Shown piece after piece: positions 8,706 to 16,076 of a DNA stretch of 64,000 bases. The position numbers and the translations under genes were made by a program. Numbering within the stretch: position 1 is the first letter of the stretch; every line of letters begins with the position of its first letter. Origin of the DNA: Candidatus Bacteroides pullicola (GTDB taxonomy: Bacteria; Bacteroidota; Bacteroidia; Bacteroidales; Bacteroidaceae); assembly GCA_019115825.1 (NCBI GenBank), contig DXCV01000056.1:107334-171333 (forward strand), written 5' to 3'. Below the pieces are notes generated by a model that was given only the letters and a program-made list of their open reading frames with translations, made no database searches and was not told where the DNA came from.

Positions 8706-9938
8706 TTAGAAGAAAAATAAGTAACTGATGAAGATGGCCGCTAGGATGCCCGACAAGTCCGCAATCAGCCCGCAAGTCACGGCATTGCGCGTCCGGGTGA
8801 TGCCTACGCTGCCGAAGTACACGGCCAGTATATAAAAGGTGGTGTCCGAAGCTCCGCGCGCCACGCAGCTCAGCCGTCCCACGAACGAGTCGGCACCATA
8901 TTGCTCCATGGTGTCTATCATCAGACCGTTGGCTGCGCTGCCGCTCAAGGACTTCATCAGGGCCGTAGGCAGGGCACCCACGAAGCTGGTGTCTATGCCG
9001 CACGCCGCCACCACCCATTCGATGCCGCCCACCAGCAGGTCCATGGCACCCGAAGCGCGGAACACGGCGATGCCCACCAGGAAAGCCACCAGGTAGGGGA
9101 TGATGCGCACGGCCGTGCCGAATCCCTCCTTGGCACCCTCAATGAAGGCATCGTAGACATTCGTCCGCTTCCATAAGCCCCACACGATGAACAGCAGGAT
9201 GATGCTGAACAGCAAGATGTTGGCCGTCAGGGTAGAGTAGGGACCCATCTCGTCGCGCCCTACCCGGATGAACACCCAGATGAGTGCCGCGAAGAACAGG
9301 CTGATGCCCCCCGCCAGCAGCAAGATGGGCTTGCAGAACAGGTTGATGCGCTGGCTGAGGCTGACGGTCAGGATGCCCACCGTGGTCGAAATGGCCGTGC
9401 TCAGCAGGGTGGGGATGAAGATGTCCGTAGGTTGGGCCGCCCCCATCTGCGCCCGGTACATCATGATGCTGACGGGAATCAGAATCAGCCCCGACGTGTT
9501 GATGACCAGGAACATGATCATCGGATTGGTGGCCGTGTCCTTCTTCGGGTTCAGCTCCTGCAACTCCTTCATGGCCTTCAGCCCCAAGGGCGTGGCGGCA
9601 TTGTCCAGCCCCAGCATGTTGGCCGAAAGGTTCATGAAGATGGAGCCCATGGCCGGATGCCCCTTGGGAATGTCGGGGAAGAGCCGGCAGAACACGGGGC
9701 TGAGCCAGCGCGACAGGGCCTGGATCATCCCGCTCCGCTCCCCAATCTTCATGATGCCCATCCAGAGGGAGAGCAGGCCGGTCAGTCCCAGGGCGATTTC
9801 AAAGGCGTTCTTCGACGAGGAGAACGTGGAGTTCACCAGCGTGGTGAAAATCTCCATGTCGCCCAGGAACACCAGCTTGCCCAGGGCCATCAGGAAGGCG
9901 ATGACGAAGAAGGCTACCCAGATGTAGTTCAGGACCAT
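8706..9938 (-). CDS. SpmA/SpmB fusion, nucleoside-recognition domain membrane protein
   Basis: Polytopic inner-membrane protein of 410 residues combining two Gate/nucleoside-recognition domains that are separate SpmA and SpmB proteins in sporeformers. The first half has NAFEIALGLTGLLSLWMGIMKIGE and the conserved LSANMLGLDNAATPLGLKAM; the second half has AFIEGAKEGFGTAVRIIPYLVAFLVG and ALPTALMKSLSGSAANGLMID. In non-sporulating Bacteroidetes the substrate is unknown, though transport of a small molecule is likely. It sits between the M28 peptidase and ybeY with 9-10 base gaps, clearly one transcript. Confidence 0.88.
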   Translation of the reverse strand: MVLNYIWVAFFVIAFLMALGKLVFLGDMEIFTTLVNSTFSSSKNAFEIALGLTGLLSLWMGIMKIGERSGMIQALSRWLSPVFCRLFPDIPKGHPAMGSIFMNLSANMLGLDNAATPLGLKAMKELQELNPKKDTATNPMIMFLVINTSGLILIPVSIMMYRAQMGAAQPTDIFIPTLLSTAISTTVGILTVSLSQRINLFCKPILLLAGGISLFFAALIWVFIRVGRDEMGPYSTLTANILLFSIILLFIVWGLWKRTNVYDAFIEGAKEGFGTAVRIIPYLVAFLVGIAVFRASGAMDLLVGGIEWVVAACGIDTSFVGALPTALMKSLSGSAANGLMIDTMEQYGADSFVGRLSCVARGASDTTFYILAVYFGSVGITRTRNAVTCGLIADLSGILAAIFISYLFFF

Positions 9939-9948
9939 GGTTCAGTAG

Positions 9949-10953
9949 TTAGTAGGTTTCTTTGTTCGCCAGGTTCCACATATTGAGGAAGGCCGCGCGG
10001 GTGATGTCCGTCAGCTTCTCCCAGTTGATGCGGTCCGCATGGTCGGACGGCTGGTGATAGTCCGGATGTGCGTCCGTGTGATACCAGATGATAGGGATGT
10101 CCTGCAAGGCAAACGACCCGTTGTCGCTACCCCCGATGGGGCGGTCCCAGGGGCGGTAGTTCGGCTCCAGCTTCAGGCCGTATTTCTCGATGTCCTTCTT
10201 CAGCCATTCTCCGAAGACCGGGTGCGATTCTGTATAGAAATAAACCACGTGGCGCGGCTTCTGCGGATTGTTGTTGCGGCCTATCATGTCGAAGTTCAGG
10301 TAGCCCTTGATTTGCTTCACGTAGGGACAGGTCTGCACGAAGTATTTCGAGCCGAGTAGCCCTTTCTCCTCCCCGTCCCAGAAGGCGAAGATGACGTTGC
10401 GCAGCGGCTTCTTGCCCGATGCGGCAAAGGCCCGCGCAATCTGCAAGGCAGCCGACACGCCCGAGGCATTGTCGTCCGCCCCGTTGTAAATCTGGTCGCC
10501 CGCCAGGGTGGGGTCATAGCCGATATGGTCGAAGTGCGCCCCGATGATGACATATTCGTCCGTCCGTTCGCCGGGAATCCAGCCCAGGATGTTGGCCAGC
10601 TTCAGGCTGCGGTGCGTGCCCTGCTTCAGGCGTGCCAGCGAATCCGGATGTACCTGGAAGCGTCCCTTCTGTTGCCGCTCCACGGCACACGCCTCGAACG
10701 GCTGGTAATACGTGTCGCCCAGCAGCGGCCGGATGCCCGCCTCCTTCAGTTCCGAGGCCAGGTAACGCGCCACGATGCGCGACTCCCGTCCGCCGGCTTC
10801 CCGTCCCAGCAGGTTGTCGTCTGCCAGAAACTCCACGATGGCTTCCGCCTTGTCTTGACTGATGCTTTGCAATCCTTTCTCCAAGGGCGATTGCGCCTGC
10901 ACGCCCAGCACGGTGGCCATGAGGCAGCAGGTTCCCAGAATCTTCTTCAACAT
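9949..10953 (-). CDS. M28 family zinc metallopeptidase, exported
   Basis: Secreted or periplasmic aminopeptidase-type enzyme (334 residues from this start). Zinc ligands of M28 are recognisable: GAHFDHIG, NGADDNASGVSAAL, the catalytic EE in FWDGEEKGLLGS, the Asp in YLNFDMIGRN and the last His in HQPSDH. The signal peptide MLKKILGTCCLMATVLGVQAQ supports the start at 10953; the longer ORF from 10989 would run into the promoter. It is the first gene of the operon with the SpmA/B-like gene and ybeY. Its peptide specificity cannot be told from sequence. Confidence 0.9.
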   Translation of the reverse strand: MLKKILGTCCLMATVLGVQAQSPLEKGLQSISQDKAEAIVEFLADDNLLGREAGGRESRIVARYLASELKEAGIRPLLGDTYYQPFEACAVERQQKGRFQVHPDSLARLKQGTHRSLKLANILGWIPGERTDEYVIIGAHFDHIGYDPTLAGDQIYNGADDNASGVSAALQIARAFAASGKKPLRNVIFAFWDGEEKGLLGSKYFVQTCPYVKQIKGYLNFDMIGRNNNPQKPRHVVYFYTESHPVFGEWLKKDIEKYGLKLEPNYRPWDRPIGGSDNGSFALQDIPIIWYHTDAHPDYHQPSDHADRINWEKLTDITRAAFLNMWNLANKETY

Positions 10954-10986
10954 ATCTATTGGTTTTCTATGGTAATTGTTGGTGTG

Positions 10987-11018
10987 CAAAAGTAGGAAAT
11001 ACTTTTAGAACAAACAAA
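10987..11018 (-). promoter_or_regulatory. Promoter of the M28-spmAB-ybeY operon
   Basis: The minus strand has TTTG (11015-11018), 20 bases, then TACTTTTG (10987-10994), a full match to the Bacteroides consensus. It decides the start of the M28 gene at 10953. Confidence 0.7.
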
Positions 11019-11129
11019 GTGGCGTCTTTATATTTGAAGGACAGGCGGAATCTCGGCCCATCCTCATGCGGCTGGGAAGAGCTTGTCCGCTGGCGCCCTT
11101 CCCACGTCCGATGTATTCACTCGATGAGG

Positions 11130-11229
11130 AATCATCGTACATGATTCCTACAATCATCCTGGATGATTCCTACAATCATCGTACATGATTCCTACTATCA
11201 TCCTGGATGATTCCTGCCTTCATCGTACA
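11130..11229. repeat. 22-bp intergenic tandem array, family A
   Basis: Four units start exactly 22 bases apart (11130, 11152, 11174, 11196), plus a decayed fifth. Odd units read AATCATCGTACATGATTCCT and even units AATCATCCTGGATGATTCCT, so two palindromic cores alternate, each with AATCAT...ATGATT arms. No coding potential is seen. A single inverted copy of the GTAC form lies at 58118. Confidence 0.85.
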
Positions 11230-11297
11230 CAAAGGTCTGTTGAGCGTAGGCTATGCAGCCGTATTCCTGTATCTTTGCCGCGGGCTATAAAGACGAC

Positions 11298-11332
11298 GCG
11301 GATGATGCAGAGAGGGTTTCTCCGCATCATCC
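11298..11332 (-). terminator. Inverted repeat after the last PUL gene
   Basis: CGGATGATGCAGAG and CTCCGCATCATCCG can form an imperfect stem about 25 bases past the sulfatase stop. The minus strand has no clear T-run, so this is a weak call. Confidence 0.35.
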
Positions 11333-11357
11333 GCGTCCGGAAATCAGTGCATGCCTC

Positions 11358-12920
11358 TTATTGTATCTCGTCCGGCCAGGGGCAAGGCTTGCCGCTCGCC
11401 TTGAACGATGGCCGTTGCGCATCTACCCGCCGCAGGTATTCTCCCAGTTCCTTCGAGAGCTTGCGCACGATGTCGGGGTGTTCGGCCGAGAGGTCGTGCT
11501 TCTCGCCGATGTCCTGCGGGATGTTATATAGTTCCTTGCGGCCTGTCTCGTAGTAATAGACCAGCTTCCACTCGTCCTTGCGGATGGCGCAGTTCAGGTT
11601 GATGCCGGGACCGTCGTTGCCCCAGATGTTGGGGAAGTTCCACACCAAGGCACGGCCTCGTGAGGGATCGCCCGTGCCTTGCAGCAACGGCAGGAAGCTG
11701 ACGCCGTCCACGGGGCTTTGGCTTTCCTTGGGGTCCACGCCGGCCATTTCGAGCAGGCTGGGGTAGAAGTCCTCAATCATCACATACTTGTCGCAACGGG
11801 TGCCGGGCTTCACCACGCCGGGCCAGCAGACAATCATCGGTTCGCGGATGCCGCCCTCGTTCAGCGAGCCTTTGCCGCTCTTCAGCGGGGCATTCTGGGT
11901 GTGCGTCTCCCCGTCCCGCCAAGCCGGTTCCGCGGCCAGTCCGCCATTGTCGCTCATGAAGATGAAGATGGTGTTGTCCGCCTCGCCGTTCTTCTCCAGC
12001 CAGTCCATCAGGTCGCCCAGGCTCTTGTCCATGCCTTCCACCAGCGACGCGTAGGCGGCTTCCTTGTCGCTCAGTCCCTTGCGCACGTACTTGGGGAAGA
12101 AGCGCATGTCCTTGTCCACGGGGACGTGTACCGCATAGTGGGCCATGTACAGGTAGAAAGGCTGGTTGTATCGTTTGGCCTTGTCCAGGGCCTTGATGGC
12201 TTCGCGGGTCAGGGCCTCCGTGGCAAAGGTGCCGGTGCCCCAGTAGTCTTCCAGTCCCGGGATGGACATCAGCGAGTAGGCCTTGCCATCGCGAGTGTGT
12301 CCGTAGTTCTGTTCGCTCAAGTAGGTGGCCAGTCCGCCCGCGGCGTGTCCGGCGATGTTGACTTCGAATCCCCAGTGTGCGGGGTTCTCGCCCGGCGTGT
12401 CTATCGCGCCCCAGTGTGCCTTGCCGCAATGGATGGTATGATAACCGCTTTGGCGCAGCAGGTCGACAAAAGAGGTCCCTACATACGTGTTGGGGATGCC
12501 TTCCACCTGGCTCACGCCGTTGTAGTTCCAGTCCGGCAGTTCCAGGGTGGCGCTCTTCCGGTCGGTGGTCTTGTCGCGCTCCAGGGTCCAGTTGGTCACG
12601 CGGTGCCGGGCGTTGTTGGCTCCGGTGATGAGGCTGCAGCGGGTGGCCGAACTGATGTTGCAGGCATACGCTTGGGTGAACACCATGCCCTTCTCGGCCA
12701 GGCGCTCCATGTTGGGCGTCTCGAACATCTCGTTGTAGGGTGTCCTTTCCGTCCAGAAGGGCAGCGAAGTGTCCTGCCAGCCCATGTCGTCCACCAGGAA
12801 GAGGATGATGTTCGGGCGTTTCGCTTCGTTGGTTTGTGCCGGTGTCGTGCCTTTACCCGGATGGGCGTTCGCCGGTATCAAAGAGGCCAATGAGATGGCC
12901 GATAATAAATACTTGTTCAT
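11358..12920 (-). CDS. Serine-type sulfatase, exported
   Basis: Exported S1-family sulfatase of 520 residues. Metal-site motifs are ILFLVDDMGWQD near the N-terminus and FMSDNGGL in the middle. The catalytic signature reads SSATRCSLITG, so a serine stands where formylglycine is formed and alanine replaces the usual proline. In Bacteroides such serines are oxidised by the radical-SAM enzyme anSME, which is not encoded here. A signal peptide (about 1-20) places it in the periplasm or at the surface. It is the last gene of the PUL operon, 13 bases after the fucosidase, so it probably desulfates the same glycan. Confidence 0.92.
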   Translation of the reverse strand: MNKYLLSAISLASLIPANAHPGKGTTPAQTNEAKRPNIILFLVDDMGWQDTSLPFWTERTPYNEMFETPNMERLAEKGMVFTQAYACNISSATRCSLITGANNARHRVTNWTLERDKTTDRKSATLELPDWNYNGVSQVEGIPNTYVGTSFVDLLRQSGYHTIHCGKAHWGAIDTPGENPAHWGFEVNIAGHAAGGLATYLSEQNYGHTRDGKAYSLMSIPGLEDYWGTGTFATEALTREAIKALDKAKRYNQPFYLYMAHYAVHVPVDKDMRFFPKYVRKGLSDKEAAYASLVEGMDKSLGDLMDWLEKNGEADNTIFIFMSDNGGLAAEPAWRDGETHTQNAPLKSGKGSLNEGGIREPMIVCWPGVVKPGTRCDKYVMIEDFYPSLLEMAGVDPKESQSPVDGVSFLPLLQGTGDPSRGRALVWNFPNIWGNDGPGINLNCAIRKDEWKLVYYYETGRKELYNIPQDIGEKHDLSAEHPDIVRKLSKELGEYLRRVDAQRPSFKASGKPCPWPDEIQ

Positions 12921-12933
12921 AAGGAGAAGGTGT

Positions 12934-14322
12934 TTAGTGATTAGTGTTGTATATGCTGAAATTCCGTATGCAGGGAGTCCCCTTGCATTGCTCCACCACC
13001 ACGCGGAAGTCTGACGCCTCGACCGGTTCGAATGCCTCGATGCGTTTATGTCCCACGGATGTGCCCTGTGCCACGGTCTGCCATTTCCCCGCCACCTTGG
13101 CTTCTACTCGGTAGGAGCGGATGCGTTGGCCTTGGCTGAGGTCTTCCTGAAGGATGTAGTAGTTGGCCGTCTGCTTTCCCTTCAGGGAGAGGCGGAGGCG
13201 TTTCCCCTGCCCGGAAGTCTGTGCCAGGGGTTGTCCGAAGCGGCGGTTGATTTCCCGGCCCCATTCTTCCAGCCGTGCCACGTCGCCTGCCGGCAACAGA
13301 CCGTCCGGATTGGGTGTCAGGCCGATGATGAGCGTGGCATTCCGGCCCACCGACTTTTCATAGATGTCCATCAGGTTGTCCAGCGGATAGAGGGACTTGT
13401 CGTCGTCGCCCGGTTCCCAGAACCATTCGTGGCGTCCGTTGTATCCCCGCAAGGGCGTGTCCGCCATGGCCGGCACCCAATAGCCGCCGTCCGGGTCTCC
13501 GTGTGCCAGCAGCACGTTGTGCGCCTGCACGCCGTCGGTGGCGTTGCTGTGGCTGTAGGGCGTGGGGAAGGTGGACCAGCAGGGATGGCCCACGGTGCCG
13601 CTTTCCGAGCCTCCCCAGCGGAAGTCCGCCCGGTTCACGTTGTGGTAGAACAGGCAGTTGGGCTGATACTTGTTGACGATGGGTTCCACATCGGGTCCCA
13701 GTCCTTTCGGGTCATCGGCCCCGCCGTCAAACCATATCAGGAACAGGTCCCCGTAGCGGGTGCAGAGCTCCGTCACCATCTTTTCGCAGAGGTGCTTGTA
13801 CCAGGCCTGGCGGTTGCGGGCAAAGTCCCCGTCGCCCTCGGCTTTGAAGTTGTGGATGCCCAGCAGCGAGTTCCAGCGGATGCCCACATAGATGCCCGGC
13901 CGGATGCCGTATTTGCGGCAGGAGTTGACAAAGTCGCGCACGATGTCTCCCTTGCCGTCGCGCCATTTCACGGCCTTCAGGCAATAGGGATTCACGTCGC
14001 TCTGCCACAAGCCGAAGCCCGTCTCATGGGTGGCGGTCAATACGGCAAACTTGGCGCCTGCCGCCTTGGCGGCTTCTATCCATTGGTCGGTGTCCAGTTG
14101 GGTGGGGTTGAAGATGTTGTAGTCTTCTATCGGGTTGATGCGGTTGTTCCCTTGCCCATATACTTGTCCGTCGAACACGTGCAGGTCGTAGTGGAACACC
14201 ACGCCCATCTCGGCTTCGTGCCAGGCCAGTTGGCTTTGACTGGGAAGTGGCATGTCGCTTTCTTGTGCCATGCCGGTCCATGTGTAGACCACCAAGGCGA
14301 GGCTTAGTAATAATTTTCTCAT
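12934..14322 (-). CDS. Alpha-L-fucosidase, GH29, with discoidin-like C-terminus
   Basis: Retaining exo-fucosidase of 462 residues. A signal peptide (MRKLLLSLALVVYTWTGMAQ) precedes the catalytic barrel, with AKFAVLTATHETGFGLWQSD (usual motif near H-x-G-F) and FLIWFDGGADD, whose Asp is the expected GH29 nucleophile. The last 90 residues (LSLKGKQTANYYILQEDLSQ...) resemble an F5/8-type-C carbohydrate-binding module. It lies between two sulfatase genes in the same operon, so the target is probably a sulfated fucosylated glycan; host mucin is likely but marine-type fucans are not excluded. Confidence 0.92.
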   Translation of the reverse strand: MRKLLLSLALVVYTWTGMAQESDMPLPSQSQLAWHEAEMGVVFHYDLHVFDGQVYGQGNNRINPIEDYNIFNPTQLDTDQWIEAAKAAGAKFAVLTATHETGFGLWQSDVNPYCLKAVKWRDGKGDIVRDFVNSCRKYGIRPGIYVGIRWNSLLGIHNFKAEGDGDFARNRQAWYKHLCEKMVTELCTRYGDLFLIWFDGGADDPKGLGPDVEPIVNKYQPNCLFYHNVNRADFRWGGSESGTVGHPCWSTFPTPYSHSNATDGVQAHNVLLAHGDPDGGYWVPAMADTPLRGYNGRHEWFWEPGDDDKSLYPLDNLMDIYEKSVGRNATLIIGLTPNPDGLLPAGDVARLEEWGREINRRFGQPLAQTSGQGKRLRLSLKGKQTANYYILQEDLSQGQRIRSYRVEAKVAGKWQTVAQGTSVGHKRIEAFEPVEASDFRVVVEQCKGTPCIRNFSIYNTNH

Positions 14323-14358
14323 GACTGCTTTTCTTGTTCGGTTTGTTATGTTTATCGA

Positions 14359-15933
14359 TTATTCGGATTGTCCGCTTTGGTCGCTGTTAAGGTTCCGGTA
14401 GAACTCGATGCGCTGCCCCCAGGGTTTGTCTTCCAGGGGGAATGCGTGCACTCGTTGGGCCCACTGGTTCCATTCGTGTTCCAAGGCTTTCACCTTCTCC
14501 GGGTATTGGGAGGCCAGGTCCGTGGTTTCGAAGGGGTCTGTTTGGAGATTAATCAACTCCCATGGTTTATGTTGATTGGCACGTACTAGTTTCCAATGTC
14601 CGTTGATGATGGCGCAGGAACTCTGATGTTCGAAAAACAAAGTTCGGCTGTCCGGTTGTTCGCCTTTTAGGGCAGGCAACAGGCTTCTTCCCGGCAAATC
14701 TGCATGTTTGAAGTTGGCAGGCCAAGTGGCCGAGGCCAAGTCCATGCAAGTGGGTAACAGGTCGATGACGTGTGAAGTCGCCGACAGGATATCGCCTTTC
14801 ATCCGGTTTTTGTCCGGATCTCCGTAGGTCAGGATGAACGGAGTGCTTATGCCTCCTTGGAAACACCACTGCTTGTAGCTACGGTAAGGCGTGTTGGACA
14901 GGTCGGCCATCAGTTGTCCCAGATAACCTCCTTCCAAGGTGGCTCCGTTGTCGCTGAGGAACATGAATACGGTGTTTTCCAAGGTACCTTTTTGACGGAA
15001 GGCATCTACAATCTGTCCGATGCCGTCGTCCATCACTTCAATCATCGCCGCGTAGGTGGCCATGTCCCGGGTCCATTGCCGGCGTTGTTCGTCCGTCAGT
15101 TCTTCCCAGGCGGGTCGTTTCCCTCCGAATTCCTGGTCAAAGGCAGGCAAGGGCATGTCGGCAGGTATCAGCCCCATTTCTTTCTGTCGCTCGAACCTCT
15201 GTCGGCGCAGCACGTCATAGCCGGCCTTGTAGCGTTCCAGGCATTTTTCCACCCTGTTGGCCGGTGCCTGGAGGGGCAGATGTGGAGCATAATAGGCCAC
15301 GTACAGGAACATGGGATTCTCGGCGGGATTCTGGTGTATGAAGCTGACGGCAGAGTCTGTTATGGCCGTAGTGTAATAGTAATCGTCCGGGAATTCCGTG
15401 ACGGGCGTAAGATCGCTATATACGGGGGTGGGCTTGTAGTAGCTTCCTCCTCCGCTCAGGCAGCCGTAATAGTGGTCAAACCCTCTTTGTACCGGATAGC
15501 TGCCGTTGGGCGCGTGGAAGGCACCGTCTACGGTCACATGCCATTTCCCGCTCATCCAGGTGGTGTATCCGTTGGCTTTCAGGACCTCCGCGATGGTGGG
15601 GTACTCCTTGGACAACTGCCCTCTGTACCCGGGTCTGTGCTCGTCTACGGCTGTCATCCAGCCCATTCCGACTTCATGTTGGTAACGGCCTGTCAGCAAA
15701 GAGGCGCGGGTAGGGCAACTCCTGCCTGTGTTCTTGAACTGGCTGAAGCGGACCCCCTCTTGGGCCAGGTTGTCTATGTTGGGAGTTTCTACCTCGCCCC
15801 CATAACAGCCCAGGTCGGAGAACCCCATGTCATCGCATAAAATCAATACGATGTTGGGCTTTTGGTCTTCTTGGGCATAGAGTCCTGCGGATAGGGAACT
15901 CGCCAACAGCGATGTGAACAAAATTCTATTCAT
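14359..15933 (-). CDS. Serine-type sulfatase, exported
   Basis: Sulfatase of 524 residues with a signal peptide (MNRILFTSLLASSLSAGLYAQ). Motifs: NIVLILCDDMGFSDLGCYGG (metal Asp pair), the catalytic GRSCPTRASLLTGRY, in which Ser is the residue converted to formylglycine, and MFLSDNGATLEGG. It differs clearly from the sulfatase at 11358, so the two probably act on different sulfate positions. It follows susD after 143 bases that contain hairpins, and precedes the fucosidase by 36 bases. Confidence 0.92.
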   Translation of the reverse strand: MNRILFTSLLASSLSAGLYAQEDQKPNIVLILCDDMGFSDLGCYGGEVETPNIDNLAQEGVRFSQFKNTGRSCPTRASLLTGRYQHEVGMGWMTAVDEHRPGYRGQLSKEYPTIAEVLKANGYTTWMSGKWHVTVDGAFHAPNGSYPVQRGFDHYYGCLSGGGSYYKPTPVYSDLTPVTEFPDDYYYTTAITDSAVSFIHQNPAENPMFLYVAYYAPHLPLQAPANRVEKCLERYKAGYDVLRRQRFERQKEMGLIPADMPLPAFDQEFGGKRPAWEELTDEQRRQWTRDMATYAAMIEVMDDGIGQIVDAFRQKGTLENTVFMFLSDNGATLEGGYLGQLMADLSNTPYRSYKQWCFQGGISTPFILTYGDPDKNRMKGDILSATSHVIDLLPTCMDLASATWPANFKHADLPGRSLLPALKGEQPDSRTLFFEHQSSCAIINGHWKLVRANQHKPWELINLQTDPFETTDLASQYPEKVKALEHEWNQWAQRVHAFPLEDKPWGQRIEFYRNLNSDQSGQSE

Positions 15934-16002
15934 ACTTTTTTCTTTAAGCAGATATGGCCTGTGGCAATCTGAAAATGTAAAGGTAGGCGTTTAATTTGAA
16001 AT

Positions 16003-16066
16003 AACCGCCACCAATCTGAAAAAGAATCGTTGGTGGCGGTTGTTGTCGTCAAGCCAAAGTCTGGCT
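16003..16066 (-). terminator. Hairpins between susD and the first sulfatase
   Basis: AACCGCCACCAA (16003-16014) pairs exactly with TTGGTGGCGGTT (16030-16041), a 12-bp stem with a 15-base loop; AAGCCA/TGGCTT forms a smaller stem at 16051-16066 next to the susD stop. There is no T-run, so this may be an attenuator or 3'-end stabiliser that keeps susCD mRNA above the enzyme genes. Confidence 0.5.
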
Positions 16067-16076
16067 TTCGGGGCAG

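Larger units (their letters stand above)
10954..11357. other. 404-base intergenic region between M28 and the sulfatase
   Basis: Contains the M28 operon promoter, a GC-rich unassigned stretch (11030-11120), the family A 22-bp tandem array (11130-11229), and then about 130 bases in which I see no gene. Next to the sulfatase stop, CGGATGATGCAGAG and CTCCGCATCATCCG form an inverted repeat at about 11298-11332 that could end the sulfatase transcript. Confidence 0.6.

Noticed and set aside
11130-11229. Possible CRISPR array
   Set aside because: Units of 22 bp abut each other without unique spacers, copy number is low, and there are no cas genes. The same holds for the arrays at 21.5, 31.0, 42.8 and 53.5 kb.
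13021-13045. GGTTCGAAT resembling a tRNA T-loop
   Set aside because: It lies inside the GH29 coding sequence and no cloverleaf can be drawn around it.
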